From Methylobacterium mesophilicum (GTDB taxonomy: Bacteria; Pseudomonadota; Alphaproteobacteria; Rhizobiales; Beijerinckiaceae): a stretch of 64,000 nt of DNA. This document shows positions 9,037 to 17,646 of this stretch, one piece after another. The stretch lies in assembly GCF_022179445.1 (NCBI RefSeq), contig NZ_BPQU01000019.1, positions 34,401-98,400 of the forward strand. Reading direction: 5' to 3'. Numbering within the stretch: the first letter of the stretch is position 1; every line of letters begins with the position of its first letter. The position numbers were made by a program, and so were the translations under genes. The notes beneath the pieces were generated by a model. It ran no database searches. It had not been told where the DNA came from and was given only the letters and a program-made list of their open reading frames with translations.

Positions 9037-10689
9037 TTAGAAGTCGCGCTGGACGCGCATGCGGAACGAGGACACCGAGTCCTGCGTGGCGGTGCGCGGC
9101 ACGAAGGTGCCGTTGTTGATGCCGGCAACGTTCGCGTAGGCGGTCGGGCTCTTGTCCCGGTCGATCACGCGGCCGTTCTTGACGCCGATCTGCGTGTAGT
9201 AGCCCTCGACACCGATATCGAGGTCCTTCACCGGCGACCAGATCAAGCTCGCACCGGCGACGACCTGGTAGGTGTCGCGGAGCGCTTCGCTGAGGTTGAA
9301 GAAGGTCGTGCCGGGCGTGCCGACGCCGTTCACACCGAAGGTGTTCGTGCCGCCCGGGTTGGCCAGGTTGAAGGCCGCACCTTGAGACGCGCGGGCCTTC
9401 TGCGAGAAGTCCATTTCGCCGTAGCTGGCGAACACGGCCGAGCGCCACTCAGGCGTCCAGTAGTGCAGGTAGGAGCCGACGATGCTGAAGCTCTGCGACC
9501 GCTCCATCTGCCCCGTGAACGGATTGATGGTGGCATCGTTGAAGTACTGCGCGAACTTCTGGCCCTGGATCGTCGCGGCGTTCTGCGAGTAGGAGCCGCT
9601 GAACGCGGAGTAGCCGGTGTAGAGCTGGGCGCCGCTGCCGTAGGCGCCCTGCAGATAGAAGGCGTCGCCGGGTGAGATGAACGGCGTGTTGATCTTGATG
9701 CCGCCCTGCACCGCGTACCCGTATGAGTTACTGGTGTGCGGAATGCTGATGTTGGAGCCGGTGCCGGTGCCGACGCCGTTGGCGACGTTGCCGACGTTCA
9801 ACTCGTGCACGGCGGCGGACACCTGGGCCGAACCCCAGGCCTGGTCGAGGCGCAGGGCGCCGACAAAGTCGGGCATCCGCGAGCGCTGGACCGCATCGAC
9901 GAAGCTGTACCGGGTCGGGACGCCGTTGGTGTAGCCGATGAACACCTCGGCCGGCGCGTTCGTCGGGGCGAACACGGCGATGTTGGCGTTGGTTTGAATG
10001 CCGCCGGGGTTGTTGGTCGGCGAGAAGATGGGGCTGCGGCGGAAGACGGGGTCTTCGACCGAGAGCGTGGCTGACAGGCCGTTGCCCAGCGTCGCGGTGT
10101 AGGCGAGCAGGTTGGTGGACGCGATGTCCGAACCCGCTGTGGCGCCGGCGAACTCGAAGTCGTGCGCGTAGAAGTCGAAGAACGAGGACGCGCGACCGGC
10201 GGTCAGGCCGGCGAACTGGATGAACGCCTTGTCGACGTTGGAGAACTGCTGGTCACGGCCGAAGCTGTCGACGCCGAGGCCGGGATAGGCCTGGCCGATA
10301 CGCTGCTGAGTGCCGGAGGTGCCGACGCCGGAATAGCCGGTGCGGGCGCCGGCATCGAGGCGCACGAAGGCGCGCAGGGTGCCGTAGGCGGTCTGGGTGC
10401 GGGCATCGAGGTTGATGCGCAGGCGGCCCTGGTAGCCCGAGGTGTCGCCGCCGCCGCCGTTCTGGCGCGAGTAGCTGGTCATGTAGCCGCCCTCGAACCG
10501 GGCGCGGCCGGAGAGACGCAGGCAGGTGTCGGTGCCGGGAATGTAGAAGAAGCCGGCGCCGTAGGCCGAGCACACGCGGACGTACTCGATCGGGACCGCC
10601 TTCTTGACCGGAAGGTCGGCGGCGTGGGCGGCTCCGATCGCCGCGAAGGCGGCTGCGGAACCGAGCAGTGAGCTCTTCAAGAGCTTCAT
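9037..10689 (-). CDS. Porin_2-family outer-membrane porin (copy 4 of 4)
   Basis: Outer-membrane porin, 550 residues and the longest of the array. ATG at 10689 with GGAG upstream gives MKLLKSSLLGSAAAFAAIGA and cleavage after AHA, then ADLPVKKAVPIEYVRVCSAY. It ends MRVQRDF. Relative to copy 3 it carries an extra asparagine/alanine-rich insertion (about residues 218-245, with NNPGGIQTNANIAVFAPTN) in what should be an external loop, and a GTGTGSN insertion near residue 300. The common signal peptide and leader with copy 3 point to recent duplication followed by loop divergence. Confidence 0.93.
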   Translation of the reverse strand: MKLLKSSLLGSAAAFAAIGAAHAADLPVKKAVPIEYVRVCSAYGAGFFYIPGTDTCLRLSGRARFEGGYMTSYSRQNGGGGDTSGYQGRLRINLDARTQTAYGTLRAFVRLDAGARTGYSGVGTSGTQQRIGQAYPGLGVDSFGRDQQFSNVDKAFIQFAGLTAGRASSFFDFYAHDFEFAGATAGSDIASTNLLAYTATLGNGLSATLSVEDPVFRRSPIFSPTNNPGGIQTNANIAVFAPTNAPAEVFIGYTNGVPTRYSFVDAVQRSRMPDFVGALRLDQAWGSAQVSAAVHELNVGNVANGVGTGTGSNISIPHTSNSYGYAVQGGIKINTPFISPGDAFYLQGAYGSGAQLYTGYSAFSGSYSQNAATIQGQKFAQYFNDATINPFTGQMERSQSFSIVGSYLHYWTPEWRSAVFASYGEMDFSQKARASQGAAFNLANPGGTNTFGVNGVGTPGTTFFNLSEALRDTYQVVAGASLIWSPVKDLDIGVEGYYTQIGVKNGRVIDRDKSPTAYANVAGINNGTFVPRTATQDSVSSFRMRVQRDF

Positions 10690-11100
10690 AGACATCTCCA
10701 AAGCTTCGAGACCCGATGATGCGGACATGCCCGGTTTTCCGGATCTTGCCGCACGTCTTGTAGGTTTGGCCTGCGTCTTGGGTGGCAGGCTCCTGCGGGC
10801 TCTCGCTTGGCGATGCCCCCGTGCACGATCACCATGTGCGAACGGGTTTCGGCGAGCAATCAGAATTCGGCTCGGATAAATTGGTTCCTGTGCGATGTTG
10901 CCGCCCGGCAACAATATCAGAACGCGTTAGCCGGCAACAGCTTGCCGGATGTACCGATATGCTTTCCGCAGTGGCAGGAGTGCTGTCGAACCGGGCATGG
11001 ACGGGGCCGCCCCGGCCGGCGGGAAGGGCCGGGGCGGTCCGAACGTGTGGGCTACGCCGACGTCCTGTCCTGAGACGGCGAAGGCGCGCCCGGCCTCACC
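10690..11100. other. Gene-free leader of porin 4
   Basis: 10690-10715 repeats the leader seen before porin 3 (tctccaaagcttcgagaccc). The remainder to 11100 shows no supported gene; 10850-10930 is modestly AT-richer and may contain the porin 4 promoter. Confidence 0.45.
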
Positions 11101-11787
11101 TCACATCGGCGGCGTCAGGCCGTTCTTGCCGACGGCGACGCGGCGCGCCGTGATCTTGCCGTCCTCGCCGCGCGCGGCGACCACGAACGCCTTCGCGCCG
11201 GCGGCGATCGCACCGGTATCCGCGGCCTCGAAGGTGACCACCGGGGCCTGCGGCGGGACCAGGATCTGGATCGACTGACCCTTGCCGTAATCGACCGTGA
11301 GGGTGCGCTCCGCGCCGCCCCCGCTCGCCTTCACGGTGCCGTTCGTCATCGCGCTCTTGACCCGGGGGGCGTCCGGCGCGGTCGTGGGTCCGGCGGCCTT
11401 CACGGTGCCGTTGGTCATGGTGCTCTTCACGGCAGCGCTGCCGGTGTGATCGGGAAGCATGTCCCAGTCGTAATGGCCTTCACCGGTGCCGCGCATCGAT
11501 TCCGGGAACAGCACGACCTCCAGGGCGACCGGCGGCTCGCCCTTGGTGGCGGTGCCGATGAACACGCCGTCCTTGATCTGATCGAGCTGGGCCGGGACGA
11601 CCCAGGAGACCTTGGCGTCTGGCGCCAGGGTCACCTGCTGGCTCTTGCCGTCCAGGGTCTTGAGGGTGAAGCCGCCGCCCTCCACGGACTCGATCGTGCC
11701 GCGCAGGCGCTCGGGCGGCGCGGCGGCCTGTGCGGAGGTGGCGAGCGCCAGAAGGCTCGCGAGGGCGAGGGTCGGGAGTTTTGACAT
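11101..11787 (-). CDS. Secreted protein of unknown function with an internal duplicated motif
   Basis: 228 residues with a signal peptide (MSKLPTLALASLLALATSAQ, cut near AQA-AA). The first part (RLRGTIESVEGGGFTLKTLD, about residues 28-47) resembles the small beta-rich modules of DUF5666-like envelope proteins. In the middle a motif is present twice: VKSTMTNGTVKAAG and VKSAMTNGTVKASG, encoded by two 33-base near-repeats at 11329-11361 and 11398-11430. The second half repeats the beta-type pattern (ILVPPQAPVVTFEAADTGAI). A periplasmic or surface location is likely. I do not recognise a specific function. Confidence 0.75.
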   Translation of the reverse strand: MSKLPTLALASLLALATSAQAAAPPERLRGTIESVEGGGFTLKTLDGKSQQVTLAPDAKVSWVVPAQLDQIKDGVFIGTATKGEPPVALEVVLFPESMRGTGEGHYDWDMLPDHTGSAAVKSTMTNGTVKAAGPTTAPDAPRVKSAMTNGTVKASGGGAERTLTVDYGKGQSIQILVPPQAPVVTFEAADTGAIAAGAKAFVVAARGEDGKITARRVAVGKNGLTPPM

Positions 11788-11916
11788 GGTGGCGGGGGTC
11801 CTATCGCCGCCGGAATGGGGGCGGCGCGCATGACCTGGGACTCGGCGCAACCGTGTCAGCCCCTCGCGCCCGTGACATCAAGCCCCTGCGGGCGGGTGTA
11901 ACCGGGACGGTACCGC

Positions 11917-12525
11917 TCAGGCCGGCAGCGCCAGCAGCGCGAGGCCCGCCGCCGCGACCGCGGTGCCGAGGGCCGGAGCGGCCCGGGCGGCGCCGGACCG
12001 CGACGCGGCGATCCCGAGGCCGATCCCGGCTGCATGCAGGAGGGCGGTCGCGGCCAGGAAACCCAGGCCGAAGGTCAGGCCCGAGGCGGTCTCCGGCATC
12101 TCGGCGCCGTGGGCGTAGCCGTGGAACACCGCGAACACGCCGACGAGGCTGGCGAGCAGCGCAACCGGCGCCCGCAGGCCGACGATCGCGGCCACGCCGA
12201 ACACCACGATGGAGAGTGCGATCCCGGTCTCGGCATAGGGCAGCGCGACGCCGACCATGCCCAGACCCGCCCCCACGCTCATGAGCGCCAGGAAGGACAG
12301 GGGCAGCGCCCAGAGCGCCCGGCCGCCGCGCAGGGCCGCCAGCAGTCCGACCGCGACCATCGCCAGCACGTGGTCGGCACCGAGCAGCGGATGCAGGAAG
12401 CCGGCCTCGGCGCCGAGCGCGGCCCCATGGCCGGGATGGGCGAGGGCCGCCTGCGGCAGCAGCGCGAACGCGGCGGGAAGGGCGGCAAGGCCAGAGGCGA
12501 GCGGGGCGGCGAGCAGGCGCTTCAT
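11917..12525 (-). CDS. HupE/UreJ family metal permease
   Basis: Membrane protein of the HupE/UreJ family, thought to bring nickel or cobalt across the envelope. The 202-residue protein has a signal-like first helix ending ALA, then the family motif HPGHG (residues 30-34), LHPLLGADHVLAM, and the later HGYAHGAE. About six hydrophobic helices follow. ATG at 12525 is preceded by AAGGA. No urease or hydrogenase gene is in the window, so the metal and the client enzyme remain open. No cobalamin or nickel riboswitch could be recognised upstream. Confidence 0.88.
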   Translation of the reverse strand: MKRLLAAPLASGLAALPAAFALLPQAALAHPGHGAALGAEAGFLHPLLGADHVLAMVAVGLLAALRGGRALWALPLSFLALMSVGAGLGMVGVALPYAETGIALSIVVFGVAAIVGLRAPVALLASLVGVFAVFHGYAHGAEMPETASGLTFGLGFLAATALLHAAGIGLGIAASRSGAARAAPALGTAVAAAGLALLALPA

Positions 12526-12675
12526 CGGGTATCCTTCGCGGGTGTACGGTTGAAGGTAGCGCCGATCCCGCGGCACGGCGAGTGCCCGGGCCCGCGGCCC
12601 CTCCGCCCTTCGACGGCACTCCACGGTCGGGCGCGCGTAGGTCTCGCCCCGGGCGGGTATCGGAAGGAGCCGAGT

Positions 12676-12792
12676 ATGCAGCAGGCCGACATCCGCACCG
12701 CCGCCCGCCAGCAGGGCCTGGACGACCTCGACAAGGTCGCGGTCGGCATCGTCGAGCGCGACGGAAAGGTCTCGATCATCGAGAAGGCGTGA
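12676..12792 (+). pseudogene. 38-codon frame resembling the tail of a YetF/DUF421 membrane protein
   Basis: ATG at 12676 follows a good ribosome site (GGAAGGAG). The predicted peptide contains ARQQGLDDLDKVAVGIVERD followed by GKVSIIEKA. This matches the end of DUF421/YetF proteins, where a helix of the type 'LRxQGxxDLxxV' is followed by 'xxEExGxxSVI'. No membrane domain precedes it. It is either a gene remnant or a free-standing mini-protein; the intact ribosome site keeps the second option open. Confidence 0.45.
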
Positions 12793-12970
12793 CACGGAAC
12801 GGGGGGTTCAGCACAGGCGGCCGTGGCGCTGCGGATCACTTGAATACATGATACCGTTTCACGCCGGCGCCGAGAGGGCCTAGCCGGCGGTTCGGCATGA
12901 GCGGTGGCGGCGCCCCTTCTCCGGCGGGGGCGGACGACCAGCGGCTCGATCGCACAGGACAGGATTTCCC

Positions 12971-14572
12971 GTGAGAGATTTCTCCGCACCCGGGCGCTCC
13001 CCGGTCTACGCCGCCAACGCAGCCGTCGCGACCTCGCATCCCGCCTCGACCCTGGCCGCCATCGAGATCCTGCGCGCGGGCGGCAACGCCGTCGATGCCG
13101 GGATCGCCGCGGTGGCGGTGCAGTGCGTGGTCGATCCGCTGATGACCGGGATCGGCGGCGATTGCTTCGCCCTCTATGCTCCGGCCGGCGCCTCCAAGCC
13201 GATCGCGCTGGACGGATCCGGCCGGGCGCCGGCCGCCGCCACGCCCGACTGGTACGCCGAGCACGGCGCCGCGATCACGCCGGCCTCGCCGCACGCGGTC
13301 ACGGTGCCGGGGGCGATCGGAGCCTGGGACATGCTGGTGCGCGAGCACGGCACGCGCGCGCTGGGCGAATTGCTGCAGCCGGCGATCCGCTACGCCGAGG
13401 ACGGGTTCGTGATCCAGCAGCGGGTCGGCTGGGACTGGCAGCGCAACATCCCCCGGGTCGCCGGCGACCCCCACGCCGCCGCCACCTACCTGGTCGGCGG
13501 CGAGGCCCCGGCGATCGGCAGCGTCTTCCGTCTGCCGAAACTCGCCGCCACGCTCCGGCGCATCGCCGAGGAGGGCCCGCGCGGCTTCTATGAAGGACCG
13601 GTGGCCGACGACATGGTCCGCCGGCTCAACGAACTCGGCGGCCTGCACACCCGGGACGACTTCGCCACGTCGCGGCCGGACGTGGTCGCGCCGGTCTCGA
13701 CCCGCTACCGCGGCTACGACGTCTACGAGTGCCCCCCCGCCGGCCAGGGCCTCGCGGCGCTGATGATGCTGAACGTGCTGTCGCATCACGATGTCGGCGC
13801 CCTGTCGGACCTGGACCGGCTCCACCTGTTCGCCGAGACCTGCAAGCAGGCCTACCATCACCGGGACGTGCTGTTCGGCGACGCCGCCCTCGCCCGGGTG
13901 CCGGTGGAGCACCTGCTGTCGGATGCCTGGAAGGCCGCCGCCCACGGGGCGATCGACATGGGCCGCGCCCGGCCGCCGGAGATCTACCCCGAGATCGCGC
14001 AAGAAATCGCGGAGGCGCGGGCCCACAAGGACACGGTCTACCTCTGCGTGGTCGACCGGGACGGCAACGCGCTGTCGCTGATCAACTCGGTGTTCCAGGG
14101 CTTCGGCTCGGGGATCCTGGCGCCGGAGAGCGGCGTGCTGCTGCACAACCGCGGCCTTTCGTTCCGCACGGAAGCCGGTCATCCGAACAGCATCGGTCCC
14201 GGCAAGCGGCCGATGCACACGATCATCCCGGGCATGCTGATGAAGGACGGCCGGGCGGTCGCGCCGTTCGGCGTGATGGGCGGCCATTACCAGGCCATGG
14301 GCCATGTCGAGCTGCTGTCGGGCATCATCGACCGGGGCCTCGACGTGCAGGCGGCGCTCGATGCCCCGCGCAGCTTCGCGTACGGCGACAGCCTGGAACT
14401 CGAGACCGGCATCACGGACGCCGCGATGGCAGGCCTGATCGCGCGCGGCCACCCGGCGATCCGGGCACCGCTGCCGCTCGGCGGCGGCCAGATCATCTGG
14501 ATCGACCGCGCGGCCGGCACGCTGGCGGCGGGATCGGACCCGCGCAAGGACGGGGCTGCTCTGGGGTATTGA
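12971..14572 (+). CDS. Gamma-glutamyltransferase family protein
   Basis: N-terminal-nucleophile hydrolase of the gamma-glutamyltranspeptidase family, 533 residues. It acts on glutathione or other gamma-glutamyl compounds and self-cleaves before a Thr. The expected nucleophile is T355 in KDTVYLCVVDRDGNALS, which aligns with TTHYSVVDKDGN of the classical enzymes. Other hallmarks are GGNAVDAGIAAVAVQCVVDP and TGIGGDCF near the start and GVMGGHYQAMGH near residue 440. There is no signal peptide, so it is the cytoplasmic (YwrD-like) type. It stands alone, diverging from the DUF421-like fragment region and facing prfB across a repeat-rich gap. Confidence 0.92.
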   Translation: MRDFSAPGRSPVYAANAAVATSHPASTLAAIEILRAGGNAVDAGIAAVAVQCVVDPLMTGIGGDCFALYAPAGASKPIALDGSGRAPAAATPDWYAEHGAAITPASPHAVTVPGAIGAWDMLVREHGTRALGELLQPAIRYAEDGFVIQQRVGWDWQRNIPRVAGDPHAAATYLVGGEAPAIGSVFRLPKLAATLRRIAEEGPRGFYEGPVADDMVRRLNELGGLHTRDDFATSRPDVVAPVSTRYRGYDVYECPPAGQGLAALMMLNVLSHHDVGALSDLDRLHLFAETCKQAYHHRDVLFGDAALARVPVEHLLSDAWKAAAHGAIDMGRARPPEIYPEIAQEIAEARAHKDTVYLCVVDRDGNALSLINSVFQGFGSGILAPESGVLLHNRGLSFRTEAGHPNSIGPGKRPMHTIIPGMLMKDGRAVAPFGVMGGHYQAMGHVELLSGIIDRGLDVQAALDAPRSFAYGDSLELETGITDAAMAGLIARGHPAIRAPLPLGGGQIIWIDRAAGTLAAGSDPRKDGAALGY

Positions 14573-15155
14573 GGAACAGGAGCCAGCCTTGGAGGCTACC
14601 GGACCAAAAGTGTCCGGAGGCAGCGCGGGTCCCCTCGCCCGCACGGGCCACGAAGCTCACACATCGCTGCCGGATGTGGGCCAAGGCCAACCCCAAGCGC
14701 GTCTCCCTCCACCCTCTGCGGGCTACGGGCTACACAGGTTTGAGGCACTGGCGCTGCTGCAGACTGCGACGGTCCCCCTCTCCCGTGCGGGAGAGGGTTG
14801 GGGTGAGGGACCAGGGCTTTCCGGAAATATCGCATCCCTCACCCTGTCCCTCTCCCGTACGGGAGAGGGGACCCGCGCCTCCTCCACCAGCGGGAGGACC
14901 AGGGCTCTGACCGAAACCTGTATAGCCCGTAGCTCTGCGGGGGAGGGTGGGCCTCGCGTCAGCGAGGGTCGGGAGAGGGGAACCCGGGTTCAGAAAGGGG
15001 CGCGACCGGCATGACGGGCGAAGCCCTGTTCTGCGCCGTCGCTCCCCTCTTGCGGGACTTCGTCCCGGCCCGATCCCCTTCGGGGGCCACCCTCCCCCGC
15101 AGAGGGGGGGAGGGAAACACGCGCGGGTGCGGCAGCCGCCTCAACTGAGAAAAAC
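14573..15155. repeat. Cluster of dispersed palindromic repeats
   Basis: No gene. The segment is built from short inverted repeats: CCCCTCTCCCGTGCGGGAGA (near 14775) and CCCTCTCCCGTACGGGAGAG (near 14850), a CCTCGCGTCAGCGAGGGTC unit at about 14952-14970, and a run of CCTCCCCCGCAGAGGGGGGA type at 15090-15115. 14628-14700 carries a longer element with a TCACACATCGCTGCCGGAT core that reappears at 30.3 and 52.9 kb. Such intergenic palindromes can act as transcript ends for the two convergent genes. Confidence 0.75.
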
Positions 15156-16284
15156 TCAGTCGATGTCCTCGACCTCTTCGGAACCGCCATAGACCCGCTG
15201 GGCCAGCGAAGCCTCCATGAACGGATCGAGGGAACCGTCGAGCACCGCGTCCGGATCGGTGGACTGGGTGCCGGTGCGCAGGTCCTTCACCAGCTGATAG
15301 GGCTGGAGCACGTAGGACCGGATCTGGTGGCCCCAGCCGATATCGGTCTTGGCGGCGGCCTCGGCGCTGGCCTTCTCCTCACGCTTCTTCAGCTCGGCCT
15401 CGTAGAGCCGGGCGCGCAGCATGTTCCACGCCGTGGCGCGGTTCTTGTGCTGGGAGCGCTCCTGCTGACACGCCACCACGATCCCGGTCGGGTTGTGGGT
15501 GATGCGCACCGCGGAATCGGTGGTGTTGACGTGCTGGCCGCCGGCGCCGGACGACCGGTAGGTGTCGATCCGGCAGTCGGACTCCTTGATCTCGATCTCG
15601 ATCCGGTCGTCGATGACCGGGTAGACCCAGACGCTGGCGAAGCTGGTGTGGCGCCGGGCGCTGGAATCGTAGGGCGAGATCCGCACCAGCCGGTGCACGC
15701 CGGACTCGGTCTTGAGCCAGCCATAGGCGTTGTGGCCCTTGATCAGGAGCGTCGCGCCCTTGATCCCGGCCTCTTCGCCGTCCGACCACTCGACGATCTC
15801 GACCTTGTACTTCCGGCGCTCGGCCCAGCGGCCGTACATGCGCTGGAGCATGTTCGCCCAGTCCTGGCTCTCGGTGCCGCCGGCACCGGCATGGACTTCG
15901 AGATAGGTGTCGAAGCCGTCGGCCTCGCCGGACAGGAGGGTCTCGACCTGGCGGCTGGCCGCCTCCTTCTCGACGGCGAGGATCGCGGCCTCGCCCTCGC
16001 GGATCGAGGATTCGTCGCCCTCCATCTCGCCGAGTTCGATCAGCGTCGCGCCGTCCTCGAGGTCGCGCTCGAGCTTGCGGATGGAGGAGACCGCCTCGTC
16101 GAGCTGCTGGCGCTCGCGCATGACCTTCTGCGCGGCGTCGGCGTCGTTCCACAGGTCGGGGTTCTCGGAGGCTGCGTTCAGCTCCGCGAGGCGTTTATCG
16201 ACAGTATCCCAGTCAAAGATGCCTCCTCAGCAGTCCTATAGACTGCTTGGCGGCATCCGAGGCTTGCTCGATCTCGGCGCGCAT
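15156..16284 (-). CDS. prfB: Peptide chain release factor 2, with programmed +1 frameshift
   Basis: Class I release factor that reads UGA/UAA and triggers peptide release. The gene is complement(join(15156..16214,16216..16284)). ATG at 16284 opens 23 codons ending CTT TGA C at 16212-16218; skipping one T joins the main frame (DWDTVDKRLAELNAASENPD...) to give 375 residues, the normal RF2 length. The first frame (MRAEIEQASDAAKQSIGLLRR) matches RF2 amino ends, so the shift is required. The catalytic GGQ is at about 248-250 in GAGGQHVN. The stop-codon reading loop is SPY (about 203-205) rather than the SPF of E. coli, a variant common in alphaproteobacteria. Annotating from 16121 would lose 54 residues. 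Confidence 0.95.
16212..16227 (-). promoter_or_regulatory. RF2 programmed frameshift signal
   Basis: On the minus strand the order is AGGAGG (16222-16227), CAT, CTT, TGA, C. This is the same arrangement and spacing as the known RF2 autoregulatory site (AGGGGG TAT CTT TGA C in E. coli). The internal Shine-Dalgarno and the slow UGA C stop push the ribosome +1 when RF2 is scarce. Confidence 0.95.
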
Positions 16285-16471
16285 TTGGTTTTTCGGGACT
16301 TCGGGTGATGGGTCGGGCCGGGGTGATACCGCCCGGGAGCCGCCCTGTAAACGGCGGGCCGGGGCCCCGCGCCCGAACTGTGCGACGCCCGACCGCAGGG
16401 TGGTGCGCGAGCCGGCGCGCGGGCGGCGCGTTGTCGGGCACGGATCGGGCAGGAACGCGGAGGCGGCCAGG

Positions 16472-16810
16472 ATGGCGGACGACGATCACGCGCAGACGTG
16501 GAGCGCCTTCAACGACGCCGTCAACATGACGCCGGCGGCGCTGCGCAAACACCTCGACGGCGCGGCGAGCCGGGAGGTCGGCCAGAAGAAGGACGGCGAC
16601 GAATCCACCGGCCACGCGATGGGCCGGCGCATCCTGGCGATCAAGGACAAGAAGAAGGCCGATCTCACCGACGACGATTATGCCGCCATGCGCAAGGTCG
16701 TGGGCTACGTCCACCGCCACCTGAAGCAGGGCGGCGACGCCCGCAAGGACCCCGACTCACCCTGGCGGATGTCGCTGATGAACTGGGGCCACGATCCGCA
16801 CACGGATTGA
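16472..16810 (+). CDS. DUF3140 family protein
   Basis: Small soluble protein, 112 residues, of the DUF3140 family (PF11338-like). Visible hallmarks are NMTPAALRKHLDG, SREVGQKKDGDESTGHAMGR, KKKADLTDDDYAAMRKVVGY and the closing WRMSLMNWGHDP. It is rich in charged residues with no membrane segment. ATG at 16472 follows an AGGCGGCCAGG region; upstream frame is non-conserved. The family has no established function; members often occur near DNA-binding or stress genes, which is not evident here. Confidence 0.88.
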   Translation: MADDDHAQTWSAFNDAVNMTPAALRKHLDGAASREVGQKKDGDESTGHAMGRRILAIKDKKKADLTDDDYAAMRKVVGYVHRHLKQGGDARKDPDSPWRMSLMNWGHDPHTD

Positions 16811-16836
16811 GGCCCGGGCTCGCCGGCCCGTCCGGC

Positions 16837-17190
16837 TCAGTAGCGCGGCGGCACGATGTAGGACGGGGCGATCACGTACTCCTTCGGGCGCTTGCGCGCA
16901 CCGAACCGGCTCTCGGTGATCTGGTCGTTGTAGTAGTCGAAACCGGTGTAGCCGAAGCCACCGCCGTTCATCACCTGGGCCACCGGGACCGGCGGGACGG
17001 CGAGGTCGGGACGGCCCGGCGGCACCAGCACTTGGCAGCAGCCCTCGGTCTGCAGGACCGTCGGGCCGTTGGGGGCGGTGAAGACATAGGCGCGCGGCTG
17101 CGGGATCCCCGGCGGGAAGGCGGGCTCGGCGGCGGCGCCCTGGGCGACGAGACCGAGCAATCCGGCGGCGATCAGGGTCTTGGTGCTCAC
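16837..17190 (-). CDS. Small exported protein of unknown function
   Basis: 117 residues starting at GTG 17190, the only start that gives a proper signal peptide (VSTKTLIAAGLLGLVAQGAA, cut near AAA-EP) and has GACGGAG upstream. The mature part is proline/glycine/tyrosine-rich with one Cys pair (GCCQVL) and ends YVIAPSYIVPPRY. It looks like a small periplasmic or surface protein. No family recognised. It is followed by another small secreted gene on the same strand upstream. Confidence 0.6.
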   Translation of the reverse strand: MSTKTLIAAGLLGLVAQGAAAEPAFPPGIPQPRAYVFTAPNGPTVLQTEGCCQVLVPPGRPDLAVPPVPVAQVMNGGGFGYTGFDYYNDQITESRFGARKRPKEYVIAPSYIVPPRY

Positions 17191-17297
17191 ACAATGCTCC
17201 GTCACGGGGCCGGCCGGGCCGGCATCTGGCCTACACTCTAGCTTATCGCGGGCGGCCTGTCCGGCGCATGCGGACCGACCGGTTAACCGGAACCCGG

Positions 17298-17510
17298 TCA
17301 GCCGCGGGCGCGCAGGACCACCTGCGGGCTCGCCGGCACCGGCCGGCAATCCGAGATGAAGGCGTTGACCGGCAACGGCTTCGAGTCGCAGGCATAGACA
17401 TCCGTCGGCCCCGGGGCCGGCACCGGATCCCGGGCGATGATCGGGTTCGGCGCACAAGCCGAGGCCGCGGCGGCGAGCAGCAGGGCGGCGATGAGGTTCA
17501 GGCGGCGCAT
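17298..17510 (-). CDS. Small putative lipoprotein
   Basis: 70 residues. The amino end MRRLNLIAALLLAAAASAC is a lipoprotein-type signal with Cys19 as the probable lipid anchor; the mature part is short (APNPIIARDPVPAPGPTDV...) with two further Cys (YACDSKP, SDCRPV). The ribosome site is weak. Its function is unknown. It lies on the same strand as the small exported protein downstream, about 110 bases away. Confidence 0.55.
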   Translation of the reverse strand: MRRLNLIAALLLAAAASACAPNPIIARDPVPAPGPTDVYACDSKPLPVNAFISDCRPVPASPQVVLRARG

Positions 17511-17646
17511 GCAACACTCGGGACGCGGGAGGACCCCCGTGCCGAACCCTGCGCATCGCGATCCGCTCTGACAAGCGCCGGCGGGGGACGACGGGCCCTT
17601 TGACGGAGCCTGTCGCCCGGCGGCAACAATCGCGACCCGCCCGCTC

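Noticed and set aside
8318..9040. A 240-codon frame in the gap between porins 3 and 4
   Set aside because: It begins in the AT-rich leader and turns Arg/Pro-rich; no ribosome site and no recognisable domain. The terminator of porin 4 lies inside it.
2586..10689. The four porins considered as one gene duplicated by assembly error
   Set aside because: The copies differ throughout, including loops, lengths and spacers; they are genuine paralogues.
12530..12675. A cobalamin or nickel riboswitch upstream of the HupE/UreJ gene
   Set aside because: I could not identify the conserved B12-box or the NiCo core; the GC-rich stems there are generic.
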